From Moniliophthora roreri (taxonomy: Eukaryota > Basidiomycota > Agaricomycetes > Agaricales > Marasmiaceae): a DNA stretch of 64,000 nt. Made by a program: the position numbers and the translations under genes. Position 1 is the stretch's first letter; each line of letters starts with the position of its first letter. Shown here one piece after another: positions 48,154 through 60,424 of this stretch. The notes under the pieces were generated by a model. The model saw only the letters and a program-made list of their open reading frames with translations, had not been told where the DNA came from and did not search any database. Location: positions 186,001 to 250,000 of the forward strand of contig LATX02000181.1 in assembly GCA_001466705.2 (NCBI GenBank), written 5' to 3'.

Positions 48154-48735
48154 GCTTTTAATCTGTCTGACTGTACCTGGTGCGGAAACAATGTATGTGT
48201 AGTAAGCATGCAGCAGCCTGATGGCCACTTTCATATCCATCTATCCATCCATCGGTAACATGGCTGCACGTCACTGATTTCTTTTCTTCTGAACTTGTAG
48301 TAGCGTGAAGCACGCCTCGCGAATTTGCCCAGTCTTCTCAAGCTGTTCCAGAGGAAGAAAAGGTTACACAATTGTCCAGATATCCAAAATTTGCGGCTTT
48401 GTCTTGAACATGGACACAAGACAAATACTCAGACGTAACTGCGACCAGGAAATTATCTCGTTATGTTGGGTTAGAACGAAGTGTCCGAAACAGAAATATC
48501 GCACATAGGAAAGTGAGGACTAGACCAAGTAATGGGGATGGAGGAGACAAACGTGAATGGTATGCCTCTTAAATCTTGAGCGATATGATTGACCCCTTGA
48601 CTTTGAGATCACCTTCAGAGGCCTCCCGACTGACTCAGCGCTATGTTTCGTTTCAAACGATGTCTCTTCGCTGTCACTCGACCCTCGAAGGTCAGCTTTT
48701 AGCGAGGAGACTGTCCGCTCCCCAGATCTTGGTGT
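48154..48735. other. Intergenic, no gene seen
   Basis: About 580 bases between the GH43 stop and the MYND frame. A 67-codon frame from 48576 is in a different phase and shows no motif; it could be an upstream exon but this is not supported. Confidence 0.4.
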
Positions 48736-49693
48736 ATGGATGTCTATGGATATCTTCGAAAGGTCTTTTCGCTGCCTAACAGTTCAGGCTGGGTACTTCA
48801 AGCATTGGAGGAGAAAATATTGTCCATCATTCGAGCGAGCGAGTTTTTCCTTCGTGCTCGATACACTGAGAAGGCAGAGACCAAGCACGTTGTGGAGGAA
48901 TTCTCAAAGCTCCTGGAAAGCTTGATCCCTCACATACCTGTGCACTCCGTTCTTCGACGAATTCACCGCTTCTTCAACTCTAAAAATCTGGAGAGGTTAA
49001 AATCAGCCTCTCTTATTCACAACCAATGGAGACGGCTATACCAGCGAGTGACACGTGTTTGTAAGATACGAGAAGCGTTTAAAAAGACGAGAATTTTGGC
49101 GGGAGGCGGGTGTTCTCGAGAAGATGTGAGTGACTCGCAACTGACTTGACAGATTACTCACATGTTTTGGCACGTACACTGCTTGTACTCGCCGGAGCCC
49201 ACGCAGCGTGTCAAACTATGCTCCGGATGCCTTACTACTGTTTATTGTTCTCATTTGTGCCAAAAGATCGACTGGAAAGCAGGTCACCGAGAGACTTGCA
49301 AGGACATTGTAGAAGAACGCAAAGGTGACGTTTCGTTCTTTGCGGTGAACCATACCATCTGCTGACTCCAGTTGACCCGTTTCAGGAGGACACGTTGCAC
49401 TGCTCTATCTTGAAGAGGATTTTCTGATATTTTTGGCGTCTCGTGAGCTGCAGCATCGTGAAGGAGCTGTGGAGCGTCTACGAGAGAAAAGCTCACCCAC
49501 GGATGTTCTAGTTGTGGACTTTGACGTTGCGACACCGAAGATCCAATTCACTTCTCCGATTGAAATCGAGGAGATGAATTTGAATCTGAACCCATCGCTC
49601 GAGAATGTCGATTTCGATGCAGACGAGGAACCTCTTGTTATCATCTCTCGCAGAACGGGAATTTCCCTCGTGGTCTGCTGGCCCGTATCATGA
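48736..49693 (+). CDS. MYND-type zinc finger protein, possibly partial
   Basis: Open frame from ATG 48736 with a helical N-terminal part (LIPHIPVHSVLRRIHRFF; SLIHNQWRRLYQR) like that of the many agaricomycete MYND proteins, followed by a MYND finger at about 49210-49300: CSGCLTTVYCSHLCQKIDWKxxHxxxC. An intron at 49325-49385 joins GGHVALLYLEEDFLIFL. The junction near 49142 is unclear: the only in-frame GT-AG pair is 27 bases, too short for a normal intron. MYND fingers mediate protein-protein contacts; these family members have no known enzymatic role. The protein is shorter than typical relatives (often >500 residues), so the 5' end may be lost or misread. Confidence 0.6.
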
Positions 49694-50067
49694 CCGAACA
49701 CAGGTAACTGAATCTCCACAAATTCAGATATGTGACTTACGAAATGTCATGCTTGTTCCAGGGAAACGAGGCTACAACAGAAACTTGGTGTTGTTGAACC
49801 CGAAGTGTTGCTACTGCGATGTTGACTTGAACGTGTACAGAATTATTCCTTGTTGACTCTTCCTTTTATAGTTGGCCTCACATGGAGGCCAAAAGATTTT
49901 TTATCAGCAGAATACGTATGAAAGAATTTTGTCATTTCTCACCTTGGTAACTTCAGTTGTGCTGCGGCCAAGCTGCGGCATGGTGATTTGGATAGATAGA
50001 TAGATATCGTCTGTCACAAGCTTGTGACGTCTAATTTTCTTCAACACCACTCTTACCTCCACACGCT
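49694..50067. other. Intergenic, no gene seen
   Basis: About 370 bases, with a (GATA)n-like run near 49993-50008 and T-rich stretches; promoter of the downstream poly(A) polymerase gene. Confidence 0.5.
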
Positions 50068-52575
50068 ATGGATCTCGAGCAACCGACAGCCGGCCCCTCC
50101 AGGTTACCGGAAAACTCGAAATTACCACTGTTAACCGAGAGATCCGAATCTTCCTCAAAACGACGGCGCAAAAAGGGCTCCAAATCTTCCGCAGTCACAA
50201 CTCCGAACAGCGGGTCTACACCCGAGCCGACGCTTCATGTTAACGGTAAAGACCGCGAAGGAGAAGAGCCAGAAGAAGGAGAGGTAGAAGACAGAAGGGA
50301 GAGTAGGAAAAGGAAGAAGAAGAGTAGACGTGAAGACTCGAATAAGAGACGAAAAGTCGATAGTGGAGACGTGGAGATGGGCGCGGACTTCATTGCGTTA
50401 GGTGGATTTGACGACGAAGAAGAAGACGAGCAAAATGAAAGGATCGAAGAGAAGAAGGAACGTCGTAGAAGAAGCAGGACTAGAAGTCGTAGTAGAGAAA
50501 GAGACAGAAATAGGGATAGGGATAGGGATAGGGATAGGGATAGGGATAGGGATAGGAAGGGAAAAGGTATGCCACGCTTCAACTACCTGATTGTTTTTCT
50601 TACAGTCTCTAGACAGAGAACGCGAATGGGATCGTGGAAAGCCTCGACCTCGAGAACGCAGCAGAGAACGAGGCAGAGATAGATATCACGACCGCGACCG
50701 ACCACCACCATCTTTGACTGCATATGGATACGGAAACAAGCAGTATCCCTGGTTAGACGGTCTCAGCTTTCAGGGTTGCAAGAACATCTCTGAAGTGTAC
50801 GTTTGAGTCGGCCATTCTTATTATTTATTGATTTAGCCTACAGGTTGCACAAGGAAATGTCCGCATTTACAACCTATATCTCTCCGTCACCCGTGGAAGA
50901 CGAGATACGCTCACTTCTCGTGCAGCTCATATCTTCTGCTATCAAGACCCGATATCCTGACGCGGAAGTTCAACCGTTTGGGTCATACGCAACGAAACTT
51001 TATCTCCCCACCGGCGATATTGATATTGTCGTTCTCTCACCAACGATCCAATCACATTTCGCTGTTTCGTCGCCGCAAAGCGTTCTCAGAACAATAGCGG
51101 ACATCATACGAAGAGCAGGTATTGCCGATCAAATCCAGGTCGTCGCAAAGGCTCGCGTTCCTATCGTCAAGTTCGTCACTCGACTTGAGCTGGGCGGTAT
51201 ACCCGTAGACATATCCTTCAACCAGCCTGGTGGTGTAGATGGTGCCAAGATAGTTGGCGGCTTCCTCAAGGATATGTCGATGGTCGGAGATTCCGCGGTG
51301 ACTTTGGAGGGGTCCACGGCGTTACGTGCTCTGATACTCCTTACAAAACAATACCTTTCTCAGCGGGGTATGAATGAGGTGTATACTGGCGGGCTTTCAT
51401 CGTACTCCATCACTTGCCTTGTGATATCATTTTTGCAGATGCATCCGAAGATAAGGAGAGGAGAAATAGATCCCGATCGGAATTTAGGCGTCTTGGTTGT
51501 GGAGTTTTTTGAACTGTATGGAAAGTCAGTGTATTTTTCGCTGCTCTTTTCATCGTGTTGACTGACTACATATAGGTACTTCAACTTCTCCGAAGTAGGG
51601 GTTAGCCTTCGAGATGGTGGACGGTACTATTCCAAGAGGCGGCGAGGGTGGCAAGTAGAGTGGAAGAAGGGCCTGCTGAGCGTCGAGGACCCAGCTGACG
51701 CCAGTGCGTTTTCTCTGCATTATTTTTTGGCTACCCATGCTAAAAGAAACTTTGGGCAGCAAACGACATTTCCTCGGGATCATACAACTTCCCGAAAGTC
51801 AAGGCGACCTTTGCTGGAGCGTATGAGATTCTTCTCAGCACCATTTACCTCAAGGCGGATATATTGCGTTCACGGTTAGATGGAAGTTCAGTCAGCTTCA
51901 GAAGAGGCAGGGATGATGGGGAGTTGAGTGTTTTGGGCGGTATTTTGGATATTGGGATGAACGTAAGCTGCTTTTACCGTTTTTGGTACATTCTGGTCAA
52001 TAGTCATGGAATTATAGATCATTAATCACCGAAGATTGGTACAAGAGGTCTATGACAAACGAACACTACATCGGATGCTTGGTGTCACTCCTAGACCAAC
52101 CGTAGTCGTTGCACCATCAGACCCTGGTCCTTCGGGGGGCCCAGTGAGCGGGAAGACCAAAGAGCTACACGTCCTCAACTCTGATTCAGACATGTCTGAA
52201 TCGGAGGATGACGAGGTTGTCTATCTTGGCTCCAAGTCCTCTTCTAATGATCGCGACAAAGGCAAAATCGGCCATACCAATGGCAATAGCAAACGCAAGG
52301 AGAGGGAGAATGAAATCGACGAAGAAGAGGGCCGATATGCTATAGGAAGCAAGCGCGGGAGAGCTTCTGGATCTCAGAACCAGACGGTCTACTACGTCGG
52401 CTCGGATTCGGAGGACGACGACAGTGTATTGCTCAATGAGGAGAGGCACTATGTTCTTGATGAGGAAAAGGAGGAAACGAAGAAACTACCATCACAATCG
52501 AATGACAGAAAGAGATCGTTCTGGTTGTCGAAAGGTATCGGGCTGAACAGAGATCCAGATAACAGTTCAGATTAG
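50068..52575 (+). CDS. Non-canonical poly(A) polymerase, Trf4/Cid14/PAPD5 type
   Basis: ATG at 50068. Exons 50068-50566, 50613-50796, 50844-51524, 51576-51703, 51760-51962, 52018-52575 give 750 residues. The N-terminus is low complexity with an RS/RD/RE stretch, including about eight Arg-Asp pairs from a GATAGG hexanucleotide run. The nucleotidyltransferase domain follows: FGSYATKLYLPTGDIDIVVL supplies the GS motif and two catalytic Asp residues; the third is in GIPVDISFNQ. The PAP-associated domain has YSITCLVISFLQMHP and LGVLVVEFFELYG. The C-terminus is acidic and Ser-rich. The protein is the catalytic subunit of the nuclear TRAMP complex, adding short A tails to aberrant or non-coding RNAs for exosome decay. 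Frame intact; the only essential housekeeping gene in the window. Confidence 0.93.
50504..50556 (+). repeat. Hexanucleotide GATAGG run encoding Arg-Asp repeats
   Basis: About eight units of GATAGG inside exon 1 of the poly(A) polymerase gene. Because the unit is six bases, length changes keep the frame. Confidence 0.85.
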
Positions 52576-55500
52576 ACACATACTCGGATAGAAAGATACT
52601 TGTTCGTGTAGTCTTTGCTGTGTATCGTCGATCGCAATCAGTTCATTGGATGACGGTGCTTTGATAAAATATCAGACCTGAGAGCACACTTTCCTTTCTC
52701 TGGCTGCGACAATCTCCCGAGTCAGGACATTTCATCTTCAGGCTGATTAGGGCGTGAGAGTGAGAGCGTTTGCCCGGTGTGACTCGACTGTGACCCTCGT
52801 TCTTCCCCCGACCACGTCGAGACGATCCCTCCTGAATCCATGCTGAAACTGCTCAGCATATTGGTTCAAACGATGAGAAAGGAACTTATATTATTCGGTG
52901 AGTTTATATCTATGTTCTTAGATCATTCCTTACCTATCCAGTCGATAGGACGACGGTGTGTTTGGCACTGAAGGTGAATGACCTCGTAGGGCCCTTGCGA
53001 AGGAACTTACCGACGAGAACGTCTTTTCTAATCGAATTAATGCCTGGAAAATGGGATCAGGTATGCTTCATTCCTGCAGTACGTTTCAGCAACTCACTGG
53101 ACGTGTTAGTTGGAAGGAAGGGATTACGAACCCAGCGAGGGACAATGGGTGGCAGAGCTGGTAGAAGGGTCAGAAAGATGTCAACAAGGTGTGTTTGTGG
53201 GGTTTAAATAGCAGGATTCCGGACTTATGCACTCCTTAATAGATCATTTCCTGGCATTTCGGGGCTGAGACCCACTGGCTTTTCCGAAACATATAGTACT
53301 ACAGCTTGGGCAATACCCTCGGAGTCCTCGTCGTTGAGAATTGATGCGTACTCGATATTCCAACCCTAACATGCCCGAGGTTCTGGATTGCCGGTCTCCA
53401 TTGCTTTGCTCGACGCGCCCAACACATATCCATTCCCTTACCCCTCCTCGTCATCGTGCAGCTTTGACTGCCACTCTTGATGGACATACACGGCCAGCGC
53501 CACATATTCCGCCATCATACAGGCGAGATCAAGACTGTTCTGGCATTGTTATCTCCTCGCTCCAGTCATACGCGTCTCATCGTTCGCGTATTCGCGACCA
53601 CAGCTCTGCGGGTCGAAGACATTTTGAACCCAATGCGTTCAATATGTCTGATTCAGAGGAGACCTGACCACACCTTCTACCAACGACTTCATTGTTACTG
53701 TGCTACCATTACACAGCGTCACTCTTCTCGTCCTGACCTGCCTGCGTCGACATGCTGCACCTCAGGCTTTAGGTTGATGATGCATGGTTCAGCCCAAAAG
53801 TAACGTTAGAAAGCCGGTAGAGGACAACATACCTATTTTCCCATATGGCAACTCGACATGTCCCCACTTTTAACTCCTTGCCCTGATAAGCATTTGCTTT
53901 TCGGACTTGGATCTTTTTATTCCGAGGCGTTTATCGCTACCATCATCACAGCTCAATCGGAAAGCCATCGAAAAGCTAACGGAGAACAAAATTCCTCGTT
54001 TCTTTGAATCGAAAATTCAGGTTCAGCTACCATCGCTTTTGAGCGTCTTTTCCAGGCATATTCGCTCGATGCCGTGCTCTCCAGGTCTTTTACAACCTGG
54101 CCTGTAGCCTTTAGCTATATCGACGCAGGCAGGCAGTCTCTAGACATGCTCTAGCGGGATCTAGTCTAGGAGCTACCTTTAGCTATGACGACCGTCGATC
54201 GTCGGTATAGAGCGAGTTATGTCCGTCTCACAGATCCGTGGATCGCTGAATAGTGCGTCCCCACCAAAGTACCGCACTTTGGCATGCAGGCCACAGTGGT
54301 CTCACCTCGACTAGATGCCTAGTTTGAACTTCCGTGGCTTTATCGCCTCTCAAGATATGGTCTTAGCTTGGAGTGTTACAGAGGGGGGTGTGCTTCATGG
54401 GCCTCGATTGCAGCTGTGTATGTAATACCACGCTGCAGGAGCTTCGCGCCCTTTGGCCATAATATGCTTCACAGTGTCAATATCGATATCGGATTTTGGA
54501 TTCGTTATGTCCGTCTTTACTTTCACCTCGTTAATGCGCAAACCCAGCTCCACGTTTTCACCGCGATACCATCCAATCCGAGGCTTCTCGTGGACATTTT
54601 CGACACGCTACCTCGACCCACTGTGTGGTGCAGTCCCACGATATAGTGACCCAGCTTCGTCCATTGTGTTTTCCAGAGGATGGGACGGGCAATCGTCAGT
54701 TAGAGACTATACAGGCAACCGGTTTCCGGTCGTCGCAATATCGGATGGCATCTGTGTCATCCCTCATATGCAGCAGAAGCTCAGGGGGGCCGCTTGATCA
54801 ATGCTCTCATAACGAGAGATGTGTAGTCGGGCTAAGGATCGCATATGCAGAATCACCTGGACCGCAAGACCTGGAACATTAAGCATATCAGGTCTATTTC
54901 TGTCTGCAGCTTTGACATATCAAACCTGTTATACGAATCCTTCCCGCAATAGCAAGCGTTGACGAACCATCCGCCGCAGCTGCTATACATATGTCTTCCA
55001 TCAGTTCCTGCAGCAATGAAATCAGGTCGCAGGGCACCATTTGTTCGATGCAGATCTTTCTCCCATCCATCTGCCGTTCGCAGCAGATGAGCGAAGCTTC
55101 GGTTGAAGTCACGATACTTCTAGTGGAAGGTGACCGTGCTCCACGATTGCATATGCATGTGTATTCACCACCTATGATATATTCTCGGCTTCTTCACCAA
55201 CCTCTCGGATGCCAACCGAGTGACGACGTCGAGGACGTATCCGTTCTTATGTCGGCCCATTCGACGGTCGTGTCGCAGTTTCCATACAAGGGGTGAACAG
55301 GGTTTTTGCAAACCTAAAGTTTCATATCGTGCTGACACTGTTCCTGTGGTGTCGACTATGGGGACAGTCTGACGGATAACATAACCGGTCATTTCAATTG
55401 TGCTATTTCTGGAACACCGGTCGGTGCTTAGAGTCTCTGCTCACACGACCCTGTGCGCAAAACTCTTTCGCGTGAGTATTGCAGAGAATAATGTTCTCAA

Positions 55501-56531
55501 TGCCAAGCGGATATTTCACCGTGGCACTCACAGTACGGGGATATCACTTCGTAATGACGGGGAGGTTAACCACCCCGTATGGAAGCATCTCTTCCATATT
55601 AGGACAAAGCCAGTCGTTTGCAGGGTCCATGTGCGCAGCGGCCTCGGCACATCAAGCTCCCAATGGCACAGCTCCGCCCTTTCCAGAAGTCGAAGTCATC
55701 AACATCATGATCTTCCACTTGGGAACCAATGACTGTCGTCCTGCTCGTCATGATATTCTCAAGACATTCCTGGAGCGACGTGGTCAGCTGTGGATACCCG
55801 CAATCCTATCTTACTCAGCACACCGCCACCGCCGATTTGCATCGTCTTATCATGGTAATTGATAAATGTGACCTCTGCCTGCAGGATGTCATTGGTATAT
55901 TCCAAGAAGCATTCACCGTCTAATGTTCGCTGTCGCTACTGCCCCCTGTCCAAGGTCCTCGTTGTCCTTGGCTTATGGAAACTCAGGCTCGCAACGGGCC
56001 CGACAGAATGCAGTTCTATTCATCCGCCAATAGGCAACGCCCACCGACCCACTTTGCGCGACGATATCCACATCAATTCCGAGATTCAATAGATGCCCTC
56101 CCGTCGTTGAATTTGTACGCGATTTGCCAAGCTCGGGCCTGGTACCGAGGACATCTTCCAAACTACATATGGGCAAAATAGCAATGCAACCTGGCTGTCG
56201 GCGATAACGTTACAGGGACTAAATCTAGCGGGGAGAAGAATAATCGAACCTTGGTTAAAATTAATAATGTCATGTGTCAAATCCCCTTCGTCTAGATATA
56301 TAAGCTTTGGATTTAACGCAGGGTTCCTCACTCATCTGAATATCCCCTGTTCTACTTGATCGTAAGTTCCCTTCAATGAAAGTTGGCCCACACGGGGCAC
56401 TGATTATTTGACTCATAGACTTTGACGCTTATATCAATCAAGCAACTCACCGAACGTACACATACCAATCGTAAGTTTTCTCCGCCCTTCTCTTTTTTTA
56501 AGTTTTCTTAAGTCTCTTTATAGACCCGCAA
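52576..56531. other. Long intergenic interval with a possible SGNH-like relic
   Basis: About 4 kb without an intact gene. Short frames near 53341-53667 and 53907-54107 lack motifs. Near 55690-55760 the plus strand reads VINIMIFHLGTNDCR, which resembles block III (GxND) of SGNH/GDSL hydrolases, but no nucleophile GDS block or DxxH end could be placed, so at most it is a relic. The last 180 bases contain the F-box promoter and T-rich stretches. Confidence 0.4.
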
Positions 56532-57845
56532 ATGAGCGATATCATTCATCCAAGTCTCATCGGTCTCAATGACGTCCTTTCTGCTCATACGTCACCCTCA
56601 GTATCCAAGAAGTCCCCGTTCGATACACTCCCAACCGAGCTTCTCATCCAGATATTTCAACACACCACATCTCCTTCGACTCCTATCTCGCTGCGTGCCA
56701 CCCCGGACATCTGGTCCTTTGCGCAGGTTTGTGTGCGCTGGCGAAGCGTAATGTGCGATATGCCATGGATTTGGTCGAATATTGAATTGGATGTTGATCA
56801 ATCCGAGACGAAGAGGAGGGATTCGTCAATGGGGTTCTTGGATACATATCTTGAACGATCTTACGGCCGCCCACTCCACATTTCCGTTAAACGTTCCATT
56901 CGGATGGCATTCGTCCACGGTTCTCTTCCTTCATACGAGGCTTTTCAAAGATACCTCACTCGATTATTACCCCACGCACATCGTCTCGAATCCCTCGCCG
57001 TGCACGGCTTATTCTCAGATGAACTAGAATTGTTTGAGCAGATGCGAGGTCGCTTATCGGCCTTGAAGAGCCTGCAACTCTACGTTCACCATGAACCTCA
57101 CAATGGCGATTTCCCGGTACCAAATGACATATTCCTCCACGCACCTTCCCTCACACGCGTCAAACTTAGCGGAACGCACCTGGATGGCTCACACCCAATG
57201 CTGGCGCTACCATGGAATCAACTCCGTTCCTATCAAGGATGTTGTCCAAACCTGCTCGATGCTAGCAATTTGGAAGAATGCATCATCTCGTGTCGGTGTG
57301 GAGCTCATGGGGAGCTTCGACATGACAAGATGGAAAGTCTCTCCTTACTTTCACCAGATCCGCTCAGAAGAGCATCGCTTCCTCAGTTGAAGAAATTGAG
57401 CGTCAAGCTGATGTCCTCAGAAGATATTCCTCTCATCACGCATTTCCTACGCTCGCATTCCAATCACTTGGAACATCTAACCCTCACAGGCCGATTCCAT
57501 TCCTCCTGTCAAACAATGATGGTGCCTCTCAAAGAGCTGTTCAGCGCTTCGGGCGCTTCGGAGATACGGGGGTTGAACTGGGACGTGTCCGAGGGGATGG
57601 AAGTAGTTTGTTCGCTCCTCACCGTTCCATCCGAGGAACAGAGAGCTTTGCTCCCAAAGCTGGAAGAACTCACTGTTCGCTCTTCCGCATCAAATGAGGG
57701 TGAGGAGCTACTGTCGGGCGTCGTGTCGTCTCGTTTTGGTACCAAGGCGAGCGCTTTGACAGAGGTGAACGTCATGGTTCGGGCAAGCAGGCATTCACAG
57801 GAAGAGTTGAGGAAGGTTGAAGGTGTGCGGAGAAAGATGGAGTAG
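56532..57845 (+). CDS. F-box protein with leucine-rich C-terminus, 437 aa
   Basis: Single open exon from ATG 56532. The F-box-like motif lies at about residues 28-85 (DTLPTELLIQIFQHTT; FAQVCVRWRSVMCDMPWIWSNIEL), where conserved LP, C and W positions are kept. The rest has weak leucine-rich repeats (LESLAVHGL; LKSLQLYV; LTRVKLSG; LEHLTLTG). Such proteins recruit substrates to SCF ubiquitin ligases through Skp1. Large paralogous sets are common in agaricomycetes. A second, truncated relative lies convergent at 58200-58956, so the locus is probably a small tandem or inverted cluster. Target unknown. No intron needed; the 5' leader may contain one (GTAAGT near 56471). Confidence 0.85.
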   Translation: MSDIIHPSLIGLNDVLSAHTSPSVSKKSPFDTLPTELLIQIFQHTTSPSTPISLRATPDIWSFAQVCVRWRSVMCDMPWIWSNIELDVDQSETKRRDSSMGFLDTYLERSYGRPLHISVKRSIRMAFVHGSLPSYEAFQRYLTRLLPHAHRLESLAVHGLFSDELELFEQMRGRLSALKSLQLYVHHEPHNGDFPVPNDIFLHAPSLTRVKLSGTHLDGSHPMLALPWNQLRSYQGCCPNLLDASNLEECIISCRCGAHGELRHDKMESLSLLSPDPLRRASLPQLKKLSVKLMSSEDIPLITHFLRSHSNHLEHLTLTGRFHSSCQTMMVPLKELFSASGASEIRGLNWDVSEGMEVVCSLLTVPSEEQRALLPKLEELTVRSSASNEGEELLSGVVSSRFGTKASALTEVNVMVRASRHSQEELRKVEGVRRKME

Positions 57846-58199
57846 GCACTTTGAACTTTCTTGCAAGGGCTTTGCTTTGGGTGTATTATTAGTGAACCTG
57901 TACATGTACGAATACCATGAAAGTCGATTCACCAAACCTACGCTATGCTGACCGAAGCGAAACATACAAATTCATCTGGATTCAGATATCGTGTGTGCTG
58001 TGAAGCACTTACCGACAAACCTGTCCGCAGGGCAGAGAGTGCCAGCTCTACGATGGCGGTGTCACAGTGTTCAAAGACTCTGCAAAGAGGACACCACAAG
58101 GCGGTAGTTGGCTGCAAGGACTTCTGGGCAATGACAGAGGTTTGTGAGATGTAGTCATGGACAAGGTTGCGTCAAGCGGGTCTATAGTATACTGAAAGA
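57846..58199. other. Intergenic between convergent F-box genes
   Basis: About 350 bases of 3' flanks. No gene seen. Confidence 0.5.
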
Positions 58200-58956
58200 T
58201 CAATCCTGGATATCTAAACGTAATCGATGCAAAAGAAAGCCAATATCCTGCGGGTATTCGTGAAACCGCTTCGCCTTCACAGTCAACCTATGATGAACTT
58301 CGCCAAGCCTACCGAGTACTCCACCTTCCATCAAGTTCCCGCCGAGCTCCAGGACACGCAGACCGGGTAGTACCCTCGGTACACAATATGAATTTGACGA
58401 AGGACGGCACCCACTGGATGCGAGGAATGTAAGGACCTTCTCCAACCCACTCACAGCCCACGTTCCAAAGGCCAACTTCTCAATGCCAGCTCCGACAGGT
58501 GAGAGAAGAAACGCCAACAAGGAGTCTGCGAGGCCGGCTGTGAGATGGGATATATATATCCTCCGTAACGTCGGTAATTGCATAGTAACGTCGTCATCAT
58601 CAGGTTTTTCGATGGTAGACAGATGTGTAAGCAGAGGACACTCATTCATGTACCTCGTATGTGTCAGAGTCAAGTCTTCCAATCCCGGTATATGACAACG
58701 TTTGAAGATCGATGCGCAGTCGACAGGAACGCGAAGGCGTCGCAAAGACGGCAAACTGATCTTTCCCACACCAGCTTCTACGCTCGAATCGCCCTCTGAA
58801 GTGTACGAGTCAAAAGGTGACCCTTCAACATCAATCTCTTCGACATTGACCATAAATTCGAGTATCCCTGTCAACCCGGCCGCACAACGACTGGTGAAAC
58901 GATGCACCTGTTCCCAGGGAAGATCCAATGACTTTTCCAAGTCAGAATCAGGTGCC
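58200..58956 (-). pseudogene. F-box/LRR protein, C-terminal part, cut by TIR element
   Basis: Minus-strand frame ending at 58200. It contains LPWEQVHRF, the usual motif before the leucine-rich part of mushroom F-box proteins, then LPSLRRLRVP, LEDLTLTHTRYMNE, MQLPTLRRIYIS and LRVLELGGN. The frame has no ATG: it is open up to 58956, where the inverted repeat of the 1.45-kb element begins. The F-box itself should have been upstream and is missing, so the gene was probably interrupted by that insertion. Confidence 0.7.
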
Positions 58957-59009
58957 GGATGCCGATTTTTTAAATATTTAACGTCGTTGACGTCTCGGGC
59001 ATTTAAACA
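58957..59009 (+). repeat. Left inverted repeat of 1.45-kb element
   Basis: Contains ATATTTAACGTCGTTGACG and CTCGGGCATTTAAACA; pairs with 60357-60409. Confidence 0.8.
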
Positions 59010-60356
59010 CTGGGGAAACCAGATACATACAACGGCGTTTAAATACTAATTAAATACTGACATTCTTTTAAGTATAAAATTTGGTAAGCAAAGGACTACT
59101 ACATGGTTGAATGTGGTATCTAATACATAGTAGGTACTATACATGTATATGTAGAGTACAGAGCACATTTACAGAGTAGGAGTGTCCAGCTGCTGTCCGG
59201 GGGTAATTGGGTACTTCTGGTAAGGTCAATCTAACAATTCTAAAGTCATTGTGGTTCAATTAGATCCAAGGGCACGTCAGACATCGCGATAACATACCTA
59301 TGTCCTATGCCTGAGCACCCTCTACAAATCCCTATCATCGAGGCTCGTCTCTTGCTGCCACATGTAAACCACCAAGGACCTGACTGAAGGCAGGAAGAGG
59401 GAACGGCTGAGGAGAGGTGTCGTAGAAGTCATGGGATAAAGTGGGGGACGACGCCGGGCGGGGAAGGAAGGGGAAGGAAAGAAAGCTGGCAAGGACCGAG
59501 GTACAGTATGGTTGACTGCGGGGACGAGTGTCACACGTGCCCGGCGCGTTTGCACGTGGTTCTCACGCTGACTCTGTTGATTCCTCTTGTCTTCTCCCGT
59601 CATGCCCGCTTCACCGTCGACCTACCGTCAATGCTCCCGCCTTCCTTCCGAGACTCAACAAGATATCCTTTATATTCAAGATGTCCCAACAGCTCTCTGT
59701 GTTTATTTGGCTAGACACTGGGTTGTGTAAGATGTGGATAATGCGTGTCAGAGGCCGAAGTGCTTTCGTGTTGCGAGAGGAATGGTGAGTACATATGTCA
59801 GTTGCTGTGTTTTTCTCAGCTGACTAGTCACCTGGCATGCATCGTCATACGCTTGATTTCACCTTACGGACGTGGTCTGCTCAAGACATACATGGTCTCC
59901 CGAGTCCTCGTTTTCGACCCGCTATCCTCTCTCCTCTCATTTTCCACCAGTTTTCCGCCCAGTCCCAGATTCCGCCCTCGTCGTTCCCAATATCCGCGTC
60001 GTTTTCTCCTGTCTGTCAGCTGGTTCGTCTCCTGCGTCCGTCACGGCTCAGCTCTCCGCATTTCACCAAGCGGCTCGACTTGGCAACCCCCTGACAGCCC
60101 GTGCCCATCACACTGTGACTAGCGGGTCTCTTTCGCTCGTCGGAAATCTATGCGCTTTTAAATACTCACCTCCACCACTCCCTTCACAGTTACATGATGC
60201 TCCAGAAACTCCATTGTTGATAGCAGGGGTGCCGTTGAGGTGTCCCGGGAGGTTTTTGAATGTTGTTTAAATGGTGCTATATGCCCATTGTACTTATTTA
60301 AATGTTCCATATTTAAATGATATTTAAACACTATTGTATGCGTATGTTTTTCAGAA

Positions 60357-60409
60357 TGTTTAAATGCCCGAGACGTCAACGACGTTAAATATTTAAAAAT
60401 TTGGCATCC
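60357..60409 (-). repeat. Right inverted repeat of 1.45-kb element
   Basis: Reverse complement of 58957-59009 with two mismatches near the outer end (GATTT versus AATTT region). Confidence 0.8.
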
Positions 60410-60424
60410 TACATTAGGTATTTN

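Larger units (their letters stand above)
58957..60409. mobile_element. Non-autonomous element with 53-bp inverted repeats
   Basis: The 53 bases at 58957-59009 and the reverse complement of 60357-60409 match with two mismatches and start GGATGCC. Between them is 1.35 kb with many TTTAAA-type motifs and no transposase. No target duplication is visible: GTGCC precedes the left end and TACAT follows the right one. A second truncated copy of its right part lies at 61056-61484. The superfamily cannot be told from the ends alone. Confidence 0.65.

Noticed and set aside
50235..50582. Antisense Leu/Ser-rich frame opposite the poly(A) polymerase N-terminus
   Set aside because: A shadow of the Arg/Asp/Glu-rich sense codons; the apparent hydrophobic run is an artefact.
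52956..53207. 83-codon plus-strand frame after the poly(A) polymerase gene
   Set aside because: It starts with GTG and shows no recognisable domain or splice context.
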